From contig NW_004797276.1 in the NCBI RefSeq assembly GCF_000002075.1, forward strand, positions 2,174,416 to 2,238,415: a stretch of DNA of 64,000 bases, given 5' to 3'. The notes under the pieces were generated by a model. That model was not told where the DNA came from and ran no database searches. It worked only from the letters and a program-made list of their open reading frames with translations. Every line of letters begins with the position of its first letter. The first letter of the stretch is position 1. Of the stretch, positions 33,721-46,480 are shown piece after piece. Both the position numbers and the translations under genes were made by a program. This stretch comes from Aplysia californica (Eukaryota > Mollusca > Gastropoda > Aplysiida > Aplysiidae).

Positions 33721-35680
33721 AGGTCTATGAGAGCTGATGAGTTTTGCAGAGATATTTGTGCTATTGTGTATTGTTAATGCAAGTTGGCAGCCCGAACCGA
33801 GAGAAGCATTGTCACACAAATTATATGCTTATCAGACTACATTTTTTTCTTTGCTTGCTTTCCTGAGGTCCGTGGTTGTGTTGTGGGCGGAAAAGTTCAT
33901 AGAGACAGTTATCTGTTTGATTGCTGATAAGCTAGTTAAGGAGATGGGGTATTGAAAACCCCCCAAAAAATGTGAAAAGATGTAAATTTAATATGAAAGG
34001 ATTTTGTTATGGTACCACAGCATTTTGGGATTTTTTTTTCTGAAGTATAAAGAGTGTAATAAGCATAAACTTTATTTTATATTCGGGGTCATTTGGGCAT
34101 GTGATAGGTGTATCTATACCCTTGTTTTTTCTCTCCATGTCATGGTACAATGTCATATAACTAAAAGGGGGACCCTAGGTTTTGATCTGTAAGTGTTAAT
34201 ATCGCTAATAACTTGTTTAGCACAGGACATACTATTATTGTCAAATCTAAACTTTGTGGGATTTTGTTTAGTATTGATAAATTCCATACAAGATAAGTGG
34301 AGTGTACACTTGTCTGAACCTGTAGAACTTATAGAAGCAGCAACCATTCTATCGGTTGCCAATTTGACTGTTATGAGATTGTCATGGCAGAAAATTAGCT
34401 GTTTTAATTTGCAGTCAAGTATCTGACAATTCTTTTGATTGTTTTGCTAAAAATTCGTTCTCTGTCTGTTCCAGATCAAAGGCCTCACCTTGGTGAGACA
34501 GGGTTGGGATTTAGTTTCATATAGTTGATCAAAGTGCAATTAAGTTTCCAACATTCTGAAGGTGTCTCGAGCTTGAACAAGCAATTAATGATAGTTATGA
34601 GACAGAAGAAACAAATTGATGAATCAGATAGTGAAAACGTTGTGGCAGGAGTTGGGAGCGATTCAGATTAATCAGATGTAGAATCTCAATTTAGAAGCTG
34701 ATCGCGAGGTTGGGAGTGAGAATGATGGGTTGGACACCCCTCTATGGAAGTAAAGTTGATAAAACATTTCCAAGAACCTGTGCATTGCAAGTTATGTTTT
34801 TCTGAAACTACATTCACTCCTTTTTGTGTTTTTTTCAAATGTGTGGGTTTGTTTGTTGGGGGGGGGGGGGTGTTGTGTGTGTGTTTGTTTTTTTGTTTTT
34901 TTAATGATTGTATTTACGTGAGGCGAGTTTCCAACCCTCTTTTAGGTTTTGGGAATAGACTTCCTGTCCTGACCCTTACAGTGTAATGTGTTGAAATTTG
35001 GGCTTATTATTCTGATCTTACTAGCAATGGTAATATGCGTGGAACTCTTCAAATTAATTTTACCCCCATTCAAAAGAGTAAAGGATAAAAATAAATGCCT
35101 TATACACTGCTGTTTATTTGATGATGGAAATGATGAATAATTCACTACATCAGGTTTGTTAATTAATAATGTTAGACAGGTGTACACTCTACTTAAAGGA
35201 ATTTGTGTATGTATTTTCCCTTGATCATTAAACTGTAAATGTGACTGCTAATATTCAGGCACTGTCTTTGTTTTGCAAAACAATATTAACTGGAAAGAAT
35301 GCAACTTGGTGTGTGCTGTTTGCCCATGTCGCTTGATTGTTAATTTTTAATATATTTTTTTAAATCTGCTTTTCTGGTTTAAGATACATAAGAGGTCTCT
35401 GGTGTCTATGGCTTATCAACCTAGTTTGCTTGAGGAAACTGTTTTTACCATACAGATCCCTCATCTTGAAACATTTTTGTGGGACAAAACTTGTCAAACG
35501 CTTTTCTCTTTGGCAATCTTATTCAAACAGGCCACATCTAGTTCTCACTTTATTGTCAGCAGCTTGTTTTATACCACTGAAAATGTGTGCTTTCTTGAAT
35601 ATGATGTTTTGAAAGACCCGAATTTCATAGAGATAAGAGCAAGATAATGAGGATGGATAAGGGGGCTGGGTTTCTATTAA
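33721..35680 (+). other. 3' UTR of zinc-finger isoforms and following intron
   Basis: No repeat recognised. AATAAA at 35090-35095 is a candidate polyadenylation signal for exon b. An 18-base segment at 34475-34492 has a good acceptor and donor and would be phase 1 to 1, but its size makes it uncertain. A G run lies at about 34859-34870. Confidence 0.5.
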
Positions 35681-35804
35681 GGGGTGCCCACTACGGATGG
35701 GGCCGATCACCCGACTCTGTCGCCTAAAAAGCAAACGTGTTTGTTTTCAGTTTCAGGCGACGGAGTTGGGCAGTCTGCCTGATCCAGCTGTAATGGGCAC
35801 CCTA
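35681..35804. mobile_element. Foldback MITE
   Basis: About 124 bases that are palindromic almost end to end. The left arm GGGGTGCCCACTACGGATGG and the inverse of the right arm, AGGGTGCCCATTACAGCTGG, pair up, and the arms meet near CAAACGTGTTTG. Half-copies are embedded at 22378-22500 and about 42028-42100 in the larger dispersed repeat. Confidence 0.75.
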
Positions 35805-36818
35805 TATTATGTTTCAAGACTTAACAATTGAATTTTATAATCTAAAGGCATACTCTAACAAAATTGAGTGATCGACTTTTTGACAGATTTGTCACTCTTT
35901 TCTGATATCTTCAGGAACTTTCATGTTGATTCTGTAGTTCTGTCATTTTGAATGGAGACTATGCTATTATTCCAAGGCTCTATAGATGAATTAAGTGGTC
36001 TTTGTTTTTGTCTGTTTTTCCTTTTCAGGGAGAGGGCTTTTAGAAAATTTTCTTCTTACTTTAAGCTGTTTTGCATACTTTACCTTCGAAGTCAAAGCAG
36101 TTTAAGTTTCCAGGTTGAACCCTCTTAGCACCGTGAATAGGTCAGCACAGCAGAACCAAAATGCGGCTAGCTGATGGCTTCCCAGAGCAGGATTATTTCA
36201 GTATTTTTTAGAGGTCAGGGGTGTGTAGCAAAGAAATTACTTTTTGCTTTTGATCTAAGTTATGTATTTCAATGAAATTTCAGACTCGAAGACATTAGAT
36301 GTCAGCATCTAAATTTAAAGTTGAAGGTTTTTATTTCTAAGCCTGCATTAAAAGCCGAAGTGTCGGGCCGGTAAAAGCAGGTATTGCTCTTCAGCAGAAA
36401 AACTGGGGTGGCACCATGACAGGAAGGCCAGTTTATGTCGGTATGGCTCAAAAAGATTTAAACTACGGACCAGATAATGAAGTGAGTTCACCAAAGATTG
36501 GTAAACTGGGGGGGGTGTCATATTTCTTATCGCTGGAGTATTTTAGACAATGAATAGCACATTGAGCAAATTGTTTGCTTTTCGTGAAAGTAAAATTGAG
36601 TCATCTGGTTGTGGATTGTATAGATAAAGGACCACCATTTCTGATAACCTTCATTTACAGATAAATTATGGTACAATTGGACTTTTTGTCTGCACTCATT
36701 GATGCTGTTTTGTATTCTCTATAGCTTTGAAGTCCAGGAAATTGATTTTACTGAAGACAATGCTCCCAACCTAATTTTGGAATTTTCGTTGGTGACCCCC
36801 CCCCCCCTTCTCTCTCTA

Positions 36819-36850
<32 letters not shown>

Positions 36851-38520
36851 AAATTGTAAATATTGCCTGTAACAAAGTTATGTGTTTAAATAATGCAATG
36901 TTCATTTACTGAAATAGTGTGCTATTACTCACTGTGGTCACCTCTCACTCTCCCCATAACCGTGGACATTTCTGCCTTTGAACTTTGTATTTTATTTTGA
37001 TGCAACTCTTAAAAGATGTGTATACATTTCAGGGGGGGGGGGGTGTAATTTGTAGGTGTATTCCAAATCACAAATTAGCTTACGGATTTTGCTTATTAGG
37101 AAATAGTACTTACGTGGAAGTTTGTTCTGTTCATGATTTTGAAAAATCAATTGGTATGATTGTTGCGAACACCGTAAAACTCTAGTAAAAAAAAACCTTG
37201 GCACGATTAAAGAATTTCTTTTTAACGGGATTGGTAAATGGTCAGTATTACTTATGCAGACTTTCAGGAACTTTTTTAAAAAGGAAAATGGAATCAAATC
37301 TTGTTCTCAGATTCTTCCAGCATCAAATACATTGATAACAGTAAGGAAGAAAAGGACATGGTTCTCTACACATGGGTTTGAAGGACAGTTTAATGTCATA
37401 TATTCATTTTATTTTCCTATATTTTGCTCATTGTCACTTACTGTAAGCAATTCCCATGTGGGGTAAATAGTCTACAGACTCTGCTCAGATGTAGAAGGCC
37501 TCGTAGCTGTTGGCCCTGGCAGGCAGGTTTGAAGATGGTCTAGATTGGTTTGTGAGGCTGTAGAATATTTACATTCATTTTTGGTAATATAAGGTATAGT
37601 GACTGTTTCTTGCAACAACACATTTACAACATATTTGTACTTGAACAATGTAAACAGATCTGACAGGTTGCATTTTTACTATAAATGTAAGATCATGCAA
37701 ATCTGGAAGTTTTCAGAAGATTGTAAATTTTGTACATAACATTCAGTGGAATTTTATGTCCTTTTTTGTGTTGTTGGTTTAGCTATTTGAACTGGAGGGC
37801 GTACATTGCTTTCCATTATTTTGTATTAAAACTTCACAAGAAAAATGACATTTAACTATAGTATCATTTTGTACAATTACATCTTGTGTAGTACTGACAC
37901 ACTGATGGCTTATCGCCTACACTGATTTTAAAAATTGTCCATAGTGTGACACTTGTATGGCAGTGTTCAGTTGACATTTATGTTTTTCTATATTCTGTGT
38001 GAACTGAGAAATGTATATTGATTCTTATATGACTTTTTATCACCGTATCTGTCCATTGGTGTTCATGGAATCTTGGTTTTTGTATTTTACTTCCAAAGCC
38101 AAAAATTATTTCAGTTCTACCTGTCTTGAGGTGGAATGTGTGCGGGAATCAAATTTTTTTTAAATGCTTGTCAGTTCCAATAGCGATCTAATGAAGTAGG
38201 GAAAAGTTCATTTGAGTCAATGTTAACCAAGAATAAGTTGTGTGACATGTCGAAATACTTGATTCATCCACAAATTGGCTCGTTACCCATTCATGTTCCT
38301 TTTTGTAGCGCGCTTATCTAATATTTTGTGGTGCTGTCTGTGTGTTTCCTTCACCACTGATTTTAGGCCGCCTGTTTCATGACACGCTACTAATTATATA
38401 TGATTTAATTGATTTTAAAAAATGGGGGGGGGGGGGGGGGGAATTATTATGACCAAGCTAAATGGCTACCATTTGCTGAGATTTTGGACATCTTGGGTGC
38501 TATATTTGTACTTTTGTCTA
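35805..38520 (+). other. Intron sequence with simple repeats
   Basis: Mostly unremarkable AT-rich intron. It includes a C run then CT microsatellite at 36797-36850, a G run at about 37033-37043 and an 18-base G run at 38424-38441. No exon is supported. Confidence 0.5.
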
Positions 38521-38525
38521 TTAGG

Positions 38526-39310
38526 ACAGCATATGTACTTTCGCATTCAACGAGGTACCAGCTTGTTGTCCTCGTTGAATCCGACCTCTCGTTGAACGTG
38601 ACTAAGGCCGAAGAAAAGAAAGGAGACAAGTTATTATATTACCCGACTCACCGGTACCAGTTAGTAAAACATTTGTTCCCCCTATTGACGAAAATCTCAA
38701 ACAGCATCAGTGTGCGCGTGTTTGACCTATGTTCTGACCGTCATTTCTGTATTTTAAAATATTTTTTCCCCGGAACACTTCTCGTGTGGAAACATACCCT
38801 CTCACAACTAATCCTAGATCTACATAAAGTAAAGGCAGGAGCTTGGATTTTCTGATCAGGGGAAGAAAAGAAAATTTGGGGGGGGGGGGGGGGTGTCTTG
38901 ATCTAGACGTACCCATCCAGAGTTCATCCAGTTTCACACAGCCCGCATCGCGTTCCCACCATCCACTCCCATCCCTACCGTAGGCTAACCCTCGCCCATC
39001 CTCTTGGCTTTGGTGCCCATATTATGAGGCACACTAGATTTAGCAATACAATGTGTTAGGAATCGAGGATAGGCCTTGTGCTTCGCGTGAGATGGAGAAA
39101 AATTCTTCACTTTTGGGGCCGCTAATTGCTTTTATTTTGGTTTTCGCGACCTCGTTGAAAGCAACTTCGGTCTGTTTGCAACCTCGTTGGAGCTGACGTA
39201 CATTTACAAAGAGATATAGAAGAAAATCAGGGATTAAGGATTTCCTCGTTGGAGCTGACTTCTCATTGAATGTGACCTTATTGAATGCGACACCCACTGT
39301 GTATGTTACG
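38526..39310. mobile_element. Probable DNA-transposon remnant with CGCATTCAA termini
   Basis: Left part: TTTCGCATTCAACGAGGTAC, CCTCGTTGAAT, TCTCGTTGAACGTGAC. Right part, inverted: GTGTCGCATTCAATAAGGTC, with ACCTCGTTGGAGCTGAC words inside. The repeated, inverted CRTTSAAYGAGG-type words suggest subterminal repeats of a non-autonomous DNA element. A 15-base G run sits at 38879-38893. No target duplication was identified. Confidence 0.4.
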
Positions 39311-40536
39311 GCTAGTTATTTGTCATTCACAGGGCTTAGCCTGCAGTATTTTCGAAAGTTTTATGGTTTATGCCAGAGATACCTGATTTATTTTATTTTT
39401 TGATTACCATCAGGCTTACGTAATGCTCTTTTCCAAGATGATTCTACCAACATGTTAAGCTTTGAACAAATTGAAAAGAGGTTATGCAGGTTTCCCTGGT
39501 CAAAATGGTAATAGAATATACCGATGTCATAAGGAAAGGTGTCAGGCTTACTATACAAATTTTCAGAGAGTGCAATCTACTTCTCTTCATTGGATTCATT
39601 CATTCTAAGCTTTACTGTGTTCATATCTTGTGAGTTACAGGTTTGAGCGAGGGGGAATGATTCTTTTGAACTTGCTTTAAGTATACATTAAGGAAGTACC
39701 TATGAAAGCAGCAAAATTCCTCTGTGTTCAAAAGAATTTTTGCTTGACATTCTTGGCTTAAATGTAAGATAGAGATACCTTGAACTCATGCATTTGTAAG
39801 ATGTTTTTGTTGTCATTCTTTGGCTTCATAGTTTGAATAAACTGCTAGATATTGGCTTACTTGGGGTTTTTTTTTTTTTTTGGTCTTTGTGTTTGTTCAA
39901 ATTTCAATCATATTTTCCGTTTGTTACTGTGTTTATGGCTCTCTAGTTTCTACAGTTGTTGGTTTTCTTCTCTATATAGCTGATAATCTAAATGCCTCGT
40001 TGCTGCTCTTTGCTTCAAAGGTTCACACCACTACTGATGTGAAGTACATATAATTTTACAGTTTCTGGTAACATGGTTGAAAAAGCAATTGAAGTGTACA
40101 CAGTGTAAGGTCCTTTCAAATGGCACGTTTGACAAGGTTGGCATGGTTGAATTCAAAACTTGCAGGATTGTATCCCAGCTTTAGGAACGTCTTGTGTGTG
40201 TATTTTCTCCAGAACAAATTAAAACCATATTCTGCTTTTTGTTTTTTGAGAATTGCTTGCCATTCTCTGTTGCTGGGGAGGGGTACGATAGTTGGGAGTG
40301 GAGTTGGGATTTGATTAGAACGAATTTAAGTGACTCAATTTGGATTGAATTGAATCTTGGTCATTGTCAGCACAGCACTTTAAAACATCTGATAAACAGA
40401 CTGCCAAAAGCTAGTTTGTCTTTTTTTTTTTTTTCAGGAACAATAGGCCTGCAAAATTTGATGCAGTCTTTCAGGACTGCTGGTATGGTTGTTTTTTGGG
40501 GGGTCAAGGCCGTCTTCAAAGCTGAAAGTAACAGTT
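39311..40536 (+). other. Intron sequence, no feature recognised
   Basis: AT-rich with a T run near 39868-39880. No exon, repeat or domain can be supported. Confidence 0.5.
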
Positions 40537-40712
40537 GTGGGTGGTTGGCGGGTGCCCTGATGTGGTTTGCTCCTTCTTTCCTATCAAACGTCTATCATTC
40601 TGATCTCTCGTCCCTCTTTTTTGTGTTTGTTACTCTCTTGTAAAACCTAATCTTCGGCACTTATGTGACCTTATTGTGTTGCAAGTGCCGTAAAAATCTT
40701 GCAAAAAACTGA
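40537..40712 (+). repeat. Dispersed repeat with two hairpins, copy T1
   Basis: Opens GGGTGGTTGGCGGGTGCCCT, passes TGGTTTGCTCCTTCTTTCC and GTTACTCTCTTGTAA, then the stem CGGCACTT (40655-40662) and AAGTGCCG (40683-40690), then a GTAAAAATC tail. Related to copies at 47.9 and 48.1 kb. Its second stem differs from the GGCGCTC/GAGCGCC type by paired changes that keep pairing. Confidence 0.75.
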
Positions 40713-41628
40713 AAGTAACAATGTCTTAATGGGGAGGTCTGGTGAGCTATAAAAAATGTATTTGCTTACCTAAATAAATCAATTTAGCATAATAAGACTC
40801 AATGCCAAGACGCGAAATGATTTTGGGTATTACTCATGACGTACCACTCATTGCCATGGTCATGGGGACCATCTTGAAAATAAACACATCTTAAATTCCT
40901 AAAATCTCAAACACTAATCAAGATATTCTACTTTGTAAGATAGGAATGGAAAGGCAGGGTCTGTATTGAGGTAATAGGGCGACTTTTGTTATATTTGATT
41001 GTTGTCGATGATGTAACATGACTTTGAATCTCATTATGTAAAAAAGTGTTGAAAATACCCCCCACAACCTGATATAAATGCTCACGTCCTGTCATATACA
41101 CACAAAAAAACAAAAAAATAATTAGCTGAGTACCTAGAAATATGGATACGCTATCCCTGTGCCAAATTCTGTCTCTAGGGCAATAAGTATCAAGATTTTA
41201 GGATGTCCATGAAAAACACAGTTCAGAAAAAATGGCCATGTAAGTCAAAGTGACCTATTGTGATACTATTAGTAGCCATATTATGAAACAAAATTTCCCA
41301 TATAGTATGCTATCTCAACAAAATAATATACCGGATTTGATGTCTAGACATTCAGGTATTCATTGTGCAATAACCTCAAAAACAATATTTTGACCCAATA
41401 TTCAGCTGAAGTCCCACCCGACACACACCCCCCAAACCAAATGGAGTGAACTGCGTATAACTGGAAATTGTTTTGTCCTTTATGGTACAAAGATGCAGAT
41501 TAATGTGTCTCCATTTTCATATTATTCTTATCTGTCAAATTGGTGTTCACACAGTACTATGGCTGAGACACAGCTGAGAGTTACATTGCATGGTATTTTT
41601 TCAATGCCCCTCTCTTGCACACAAAATG
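40713..41628 (+). other. Intron sequence, no feature recognised
   Basis: About 0.9 kb of AT-rich sequence. No supported exon or shared repeat. Confidence 0.5.
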
Positions 41629-42564
41629 CAGTGCTTCCACTCTTTCGTATTTTTACGGAAATATGTACTTTCTTCCAGTTCCGAACTTGTTCCTCCGTTA
41701 AAAAAAACTGCGACAGTGCAAGACTGCCGAAATTCCGTACTCGCCTTCGTATCGTCTTGTATAGTTACGGATATTTACGGCAATTCTCTCGGCAATAAGT
41801 TAATGTTATAGAAACCTGCCAGATTGTTCATTTCCTTCAGTCAGCCATTATTCTGCTATGCCCCGTGCATTCACTGCGGGTTGGTCGGTAGTACATTTTT
41901 TACCTGCAGGTGGATCAAAATCTGGCGAACTTTTTGTGCCAATTTCCTCCTTTCTATCGTTCACTCGTTCCTTCTGTCTATCTTCGGATTGTTGCCGCGG
42001 CTTGAAAATCTGCGCGTTGATCGATCGCCTGACTCGGTCACCTCAAAAACAAACATGTTTGTTTTCAGTTCCAGGCGATCGGCCTGATCCAGCCGTAGGT
42101 AAAATCAAGAATAATTAGAAGTGGTAATCCGAGGTTGTAACAGGCAACATTCAGACGTGAAAATTCAGGAAAAATTCAGGTATACGCTGGGCAACTGTAT
42201 TGTGAAGGTACATATTTATTCATTATTCTCAGGTTTGCCTGCTATCAATGGTGCAACGACAAATTAATCGAATTATAGTAGCAATGAAAGGGGAACCTGC
42301 TTTTAAATATTGCCAGCAATGGAAAGATATATTGGTGAAGAAATCAAACAAGACAAAATGTTTGTGAAAAAATAAATTTTATGGGCTGTGGGCAATCCCT
42401 TCAAACAGGCTCCCTAATGCCATAACCCTCTATAAGTACTAAATTTCAATTTCTTTGGGGGCTTTGCCCCCTGAACCCCCACCGGGACTCTCTCCGTGGA
42501 CCCTGCTGCAGAGACCCCCGGCACAATTTTCCTCACTTTTCAGTTTCAGCTGGTGGAAGCATTG
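41629..42564. repeat. Dispersed ~0.93 kb repeat, copy B (contiguous)
   Basis: Continuous counterpart of 20766-21179 plus 22401-22951. Divergence is low to moderate by eye, so the duplication or transposition is not ancient. It includes TTGTTGCCGCGGCT, GACTCGGTCACCTC, GGCAACTGTATTGTGAAGG and ACAATTTTCCTCACTTTTC. No coding capacity or clear termini, so its class is unknown. Confidence 0.85.
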
Positions 42565-42770
42565 AAAATGAAAAAGTAAAAAAAGAAACCACCAGTCTTA
42601 CATAGTCGTGGCTGCTTTGCTCAATTGTGACACATGGTAGGATCCGTATACATGTTGGGCAAAATGAGAAATCAAGTTGCAAGTTAAGCCAATTATTTCA
42701 TCCCGTCTAACCTCTTTTGAAATGCCATGTTGCTTCTGTGTTTATGGCAAGCCACCTCAATATTGCGGGT

Positions 42771-42905
42771 AGTTAGAAGTTGCCGCTGGTAGGTCCTCCT
42801 CCTTTGCCTTTGTGATCCGTCTTCTTTTTTTTCTTCTTTTTCTGAGCAGTAAATGGCCATAATGACGTCTATGTGCTTCTCTTTGCCCAAACAAACCACA
42901 GCCAC
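42771..42905 (+). repeat. Dispersed short repeat, family U
   Basis: Carries GCCGCTGGTAGGTCCTCCTC, a T-rich centre, AGTAAATGGCCATAATGACG, ATGTGCTTCTCTTTGCCC and AAACAAACC. The same order recurs at 43157-43292, 43792-43960, 48225-48725 (split) and 56310-56440. Confidence 0.7.
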
Positions 42906-43108
42906 TCTCTTTTCCTCATTATCAGGCTATTGTTTTTTGTATGCGTTCTTGTGTAGCTGCAGAAGCATGTAGGCCTACTCCATAGTTCCTGTTTCCTTTC
43001 TGCTCTCACATTTCCGTTATTCTTTTGTTCTTTTCCCTTTTCTTGTTTATCTTTCCTATGTTTTCTTTCTTTTTCTGTCTCTATGTATGTATACATGCTT
43101 GTTTCAAT

Positions 43109-43418
43109 GGAGTCAAACCTGCTTTATCAGTTACCTTTTCAAGATAATGAAGCAGATGGTTGGAGGGCACCACTGGTAGGTCCTTCTTCTTTCCTTTCCC
43201 TCTGTTGTTCCTGTCTGTCTTACTTTTCCCCTGCCTTAATAAATGACCATTTTTGTGTGGATGTGCTCTGCTCAAACAAAAACAGGCCAACTACCTGTAC
43301 AAACGACTACTTCCCTCCTTGCCTTACTTGCACACTATAGTTTCACTGTTCAAGATGACGAGCTATCTAGTCCGAGACAGCCACTTTTCTCTTGTCATCT
43401 TGGACAATTTTCGACTGT
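43109..43418. mobile_element. Pogo/Tc1-type MITE disrupted by a family-U repeat
   Basis: The left end GAGTCAAACCTGCTTTATCA and right end CTTGGACAATTTTCGACTG are the same termini as at 6782-6931 and 23576-23737. A copy of family U (about 43157-43292) lies inside, so the family-U unit appears to have inserted after the MITE. Confidence 0.6.
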
Positions 43419-45299
43419 TTACTTGGGAGGAGAGGGTAAAGTTCACATTACAATTACAACATAGAGTGTGATAGGCTCAACAGTCCCAAATCCGTTAATC
43501 CTATTCGCCTTTTCCCCAGCCTCATAAAGAACAGCAATACATACTTACTCCTTTTTGCACAATAATAATATGTGGACAGTTTCCACCTGTTTCCTTCTCT
43601 TCATAGCTCCTTTGTTTGCTGTTTCTGGGTTTTGTTTTAGTGACATTTCTTTTTAATGTTATAGAGGGATGTAATCCCTGTGCACAAGTGCAGCTCTCCT
43701 TAGCAGCATGAAAAGAAAAACAATATTGCTACCTATACTATGAGTAACAATGGGGCAGTTGCTGCTAATGGGGAAGTTGTACAATTCAATGGACGGGTAT
43801 TTGGATGGCACCACTGGTTGGTACTACTTCTTTGTTTATCCTCTTTTTTACCCGTTGTTTCTGTCGTTCTGGTCTTGCTTCTTCCTCGTACTAGATCTAT
43901 ACGATCGTTATTTTGTCGATATGCTTCTCTTTACTCAAACTCAAAATCCAATTCAATGGGTGCAGTGTTTGCAAGTGGGGAAGGTGTCGGACACGATAAC
44001 AGGAAGGCAAAAGTCCCTCCCATCTTTTTTCAACCCAAAACACTTGTGTGGCAGGCGTGGGTTCTAATTGTACAGTCACGTTTGCTGCGGCGCCATCACA
44101 CACATGGACCGCCCCCAACACTTTGCCCCCTGATGCTCCTTTGTTTCCCACTTCATACGAGACATTCATCTCTGCTCTGAGTGTGAATGTGCCTTCGCTC
44201 GTGCAGTGAGGCAGAAGAGAATAAAGGTGGCCTAAAACTGAGAGGAAAATACAAAACGAACATGTTTGTCAACAGCAGTGAGAAGAAGTGGTGAGAAATA
44301 GAATACATCATATGTATGGTCTTGGGGAAACCAAAATTGCCGTCTGATGACTTAAGTTGCAATGAATTGCTCTTAAATTAAATCTTGCTGACATCAACTA
44401 ACCACCTTAATGAAAAATCCACTGTACTCCGAAAGTAGTCCGAAAAGTTCTGATTGATATGGACCGGTCCTTGCCCTTTGTAAAATCAGGTTTTTCTAAA
44501 GTAGAATGTAAATACGATTTGGCTTGGCATAATTCTTTTGGTTGCTGCCTCAACTTTCTTGTTCTGGGCTGATACTGATAGATGGCGTTCAGGCTTTGTA
44601 TTTGCATGTATTTGTGTTAGGACACAGTGGGATCAGGCTCTCGTCAAGTTTTTGGTTTATGGAGTTATTGGTATGATCTTGTTTTTCTTTTGATGAAAAG
44701 AAACACCCATGTACAGTGCTCCACAGCAATGACTAATAAAAGGACCACCGTGACCATCATGATATGATGTCCCTGTTATGGCTGGGGATCAAATTTAATA
44801 CACTGCAACTCATGATTAACTAATGTGATCACTTTTATTACATATATTAAACACTACCAATTTATTAGTTATCTTTACTTTCTATTTCCAGTGATATTTT
44901 TTTCCTCGTCATATTTATCTTATTGCTAGTATAGTAGTCTCATAGAGGTTGACTAGACATAATTATATTGAAGTGCATGGGTAATTACTAATAACAATAC
45001 TTGCATTTTTATAGCAGCACTTGTACATGCTTGTCTGAGTCTACAGCATAGTTTCTGTGCTTTACAACTATTTATAATCAGATATTTGCCACATTTAGGA
45101 AAAGGATTAAACAGATCTGCGGTAGATCTAACACCTTGTACCTTCTTTTCATTCAATCATTTATTCCGTAACAAGTTTAGCTACCCCGTGGGTGCTAGAC
45201 CAAGGTCGTGCTAAATTGCTAAATGTATATATGCATCAACACCAAAGTACATCCAGCTTTCCTCCCTCCCCTGCACAGTTGATACTTATTTTGACTTTT
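43419..45299 (+). other. Intron sequence with a further family-U repeat
   Basis: A family-U copy is at about 43792-43960 (TTTGGATGGCACCACTGGTT, ATATGCTTCTCTTTACTC). The remainder has no supported exon; its open frames lack domains. Confidence 0.5.
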
Positions 45300-46010
45300 T
45301 ACTTTTTCATCCTCTGTTGCTGTTAAGCGTCGAGGGGAGATGCAGTTTTCTATGGTAGGCCAGCTCTGCAGCTCTTTCAGTTGTGATATTGTTTTCTCAG
45401 GGTTTCCTTGGCACTCTCGATCCACCTTTTGCGTGGCCTTCCTCTTCCTTTATAGCCTGAGTGCTTGGTGTTGTAGGTTCTCGAGGCTGGTTGGCCTGGT
45501 GACATACGCAACAGGTGACCAAACCGTTTCATTCTCTGTCTTTCTATGTAATGCAGGCAGGACTCAATGCCGATAGCTGCTCTTATTTCTTCATTTCTCT
45601 GCCTGTCTCGTCTTGTGATGTTTTGCAGAGACATTTCATTTCGCATGCGGTGATTTTGCTTTCATGGGTTTTACTTAATGTCCAGGTCTGGCACTAATAG
45701 CATAATGTTGGTATTAATATCGAGGTGACAAGCTGTCTCTTTGTGTCCATGGAGGTGTTTGGGTGAGATAGGATGGGTGCAAGCTTGTAGGTGACAGCAT
45801 TGGCTTTTTGGGTTCGCATTTCTATTTCTCTGTCTATGGCCTATGGACCCGTCCGTTTTAAGAAAAAGTACTGCCAAGATATATAACTCCTTCACCTGTT
45901 CCAGTTGTTTACTAATGACATTTATGTTCAGGGGACTATGGTTTCAGCTCACTTTCACAACTTCTGTTTTTGATATGCACAGTTGATATGATATTTAAAA
46001 TGTGTTCACA
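45300..46010 (-). mobile_element. Non-LTR retrotransposon (LINE) fragment, reverse-transcriptase C-terminus
   Basis: The minus-strand translation in two frames gives the familiar C-terminal part of LINE ORF2: LEQVKELYILAV, then AVTYKLAPILSHPNTSMD, KITACEMKCLC, TRRDRQRNEEIRAAIGIES, YIERQRMKRFGHLLRM and KGRGRPRKRWIESAKETL. This pattern is seen in RTE/Jockey-like elements. A frameshift between the CLCKTS and RDRQRNEE segments and stops elsewhere show it is a dead, 5'-truncated copy. It lies antisense in the long intron before the DUF3504 exons. Confidence 0.8.
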
Positions 46011-46447
46011 ATCAACTTGGCCCAACTGTGAGTCACATAGGACCATCATTTTGGGCTTTTTTCTGCTTTATTTTCTGTTTTAGTTTTGTGTCAATGGTTG
46101 GACCACTATTGTTACAGCCAAGCATGTCTGTCTGAATGCTTGTTGTAAAAGAACTTTTTACTATGCATAAAAGAGATGAGACTGCCATAGCTGAAATCCT
46201 GTTATAACTGAGACTGTTATAAGTAGGGCCCATTGTATCTTAAGTAGAAGTCAAGTGAAGGTGGGGTGTCGCCTGGGGTCAGATGTAAAAGTAGCGAGAA
46301 AATGGCTGCCAGTTTGGTAGCATCCAAAGCCTGGGTGTCCTTGGAATTTGCAAACGTACATTATTTGTGCCGTTGATCAACATTTGCCAGTAAATTCCGC
46401 ACAGAAATATGTTTTTGAATAGACAAAAAAGGTATTGAGTCTCCCCC

Positions 46448-46480
<33 letters not shown>

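Noticed and set aside
38409-38855. 148-codon open frame
   Set aside because: It runs through a G homopolymer and a probable DNA-transposon remnant; there is no domain or splice context.
43740-44180. Overlapping open frames of 105-146 codons
   Set aside because: Largely a copy of the family-U dispersed repeat, with similar DNA at several other positions.
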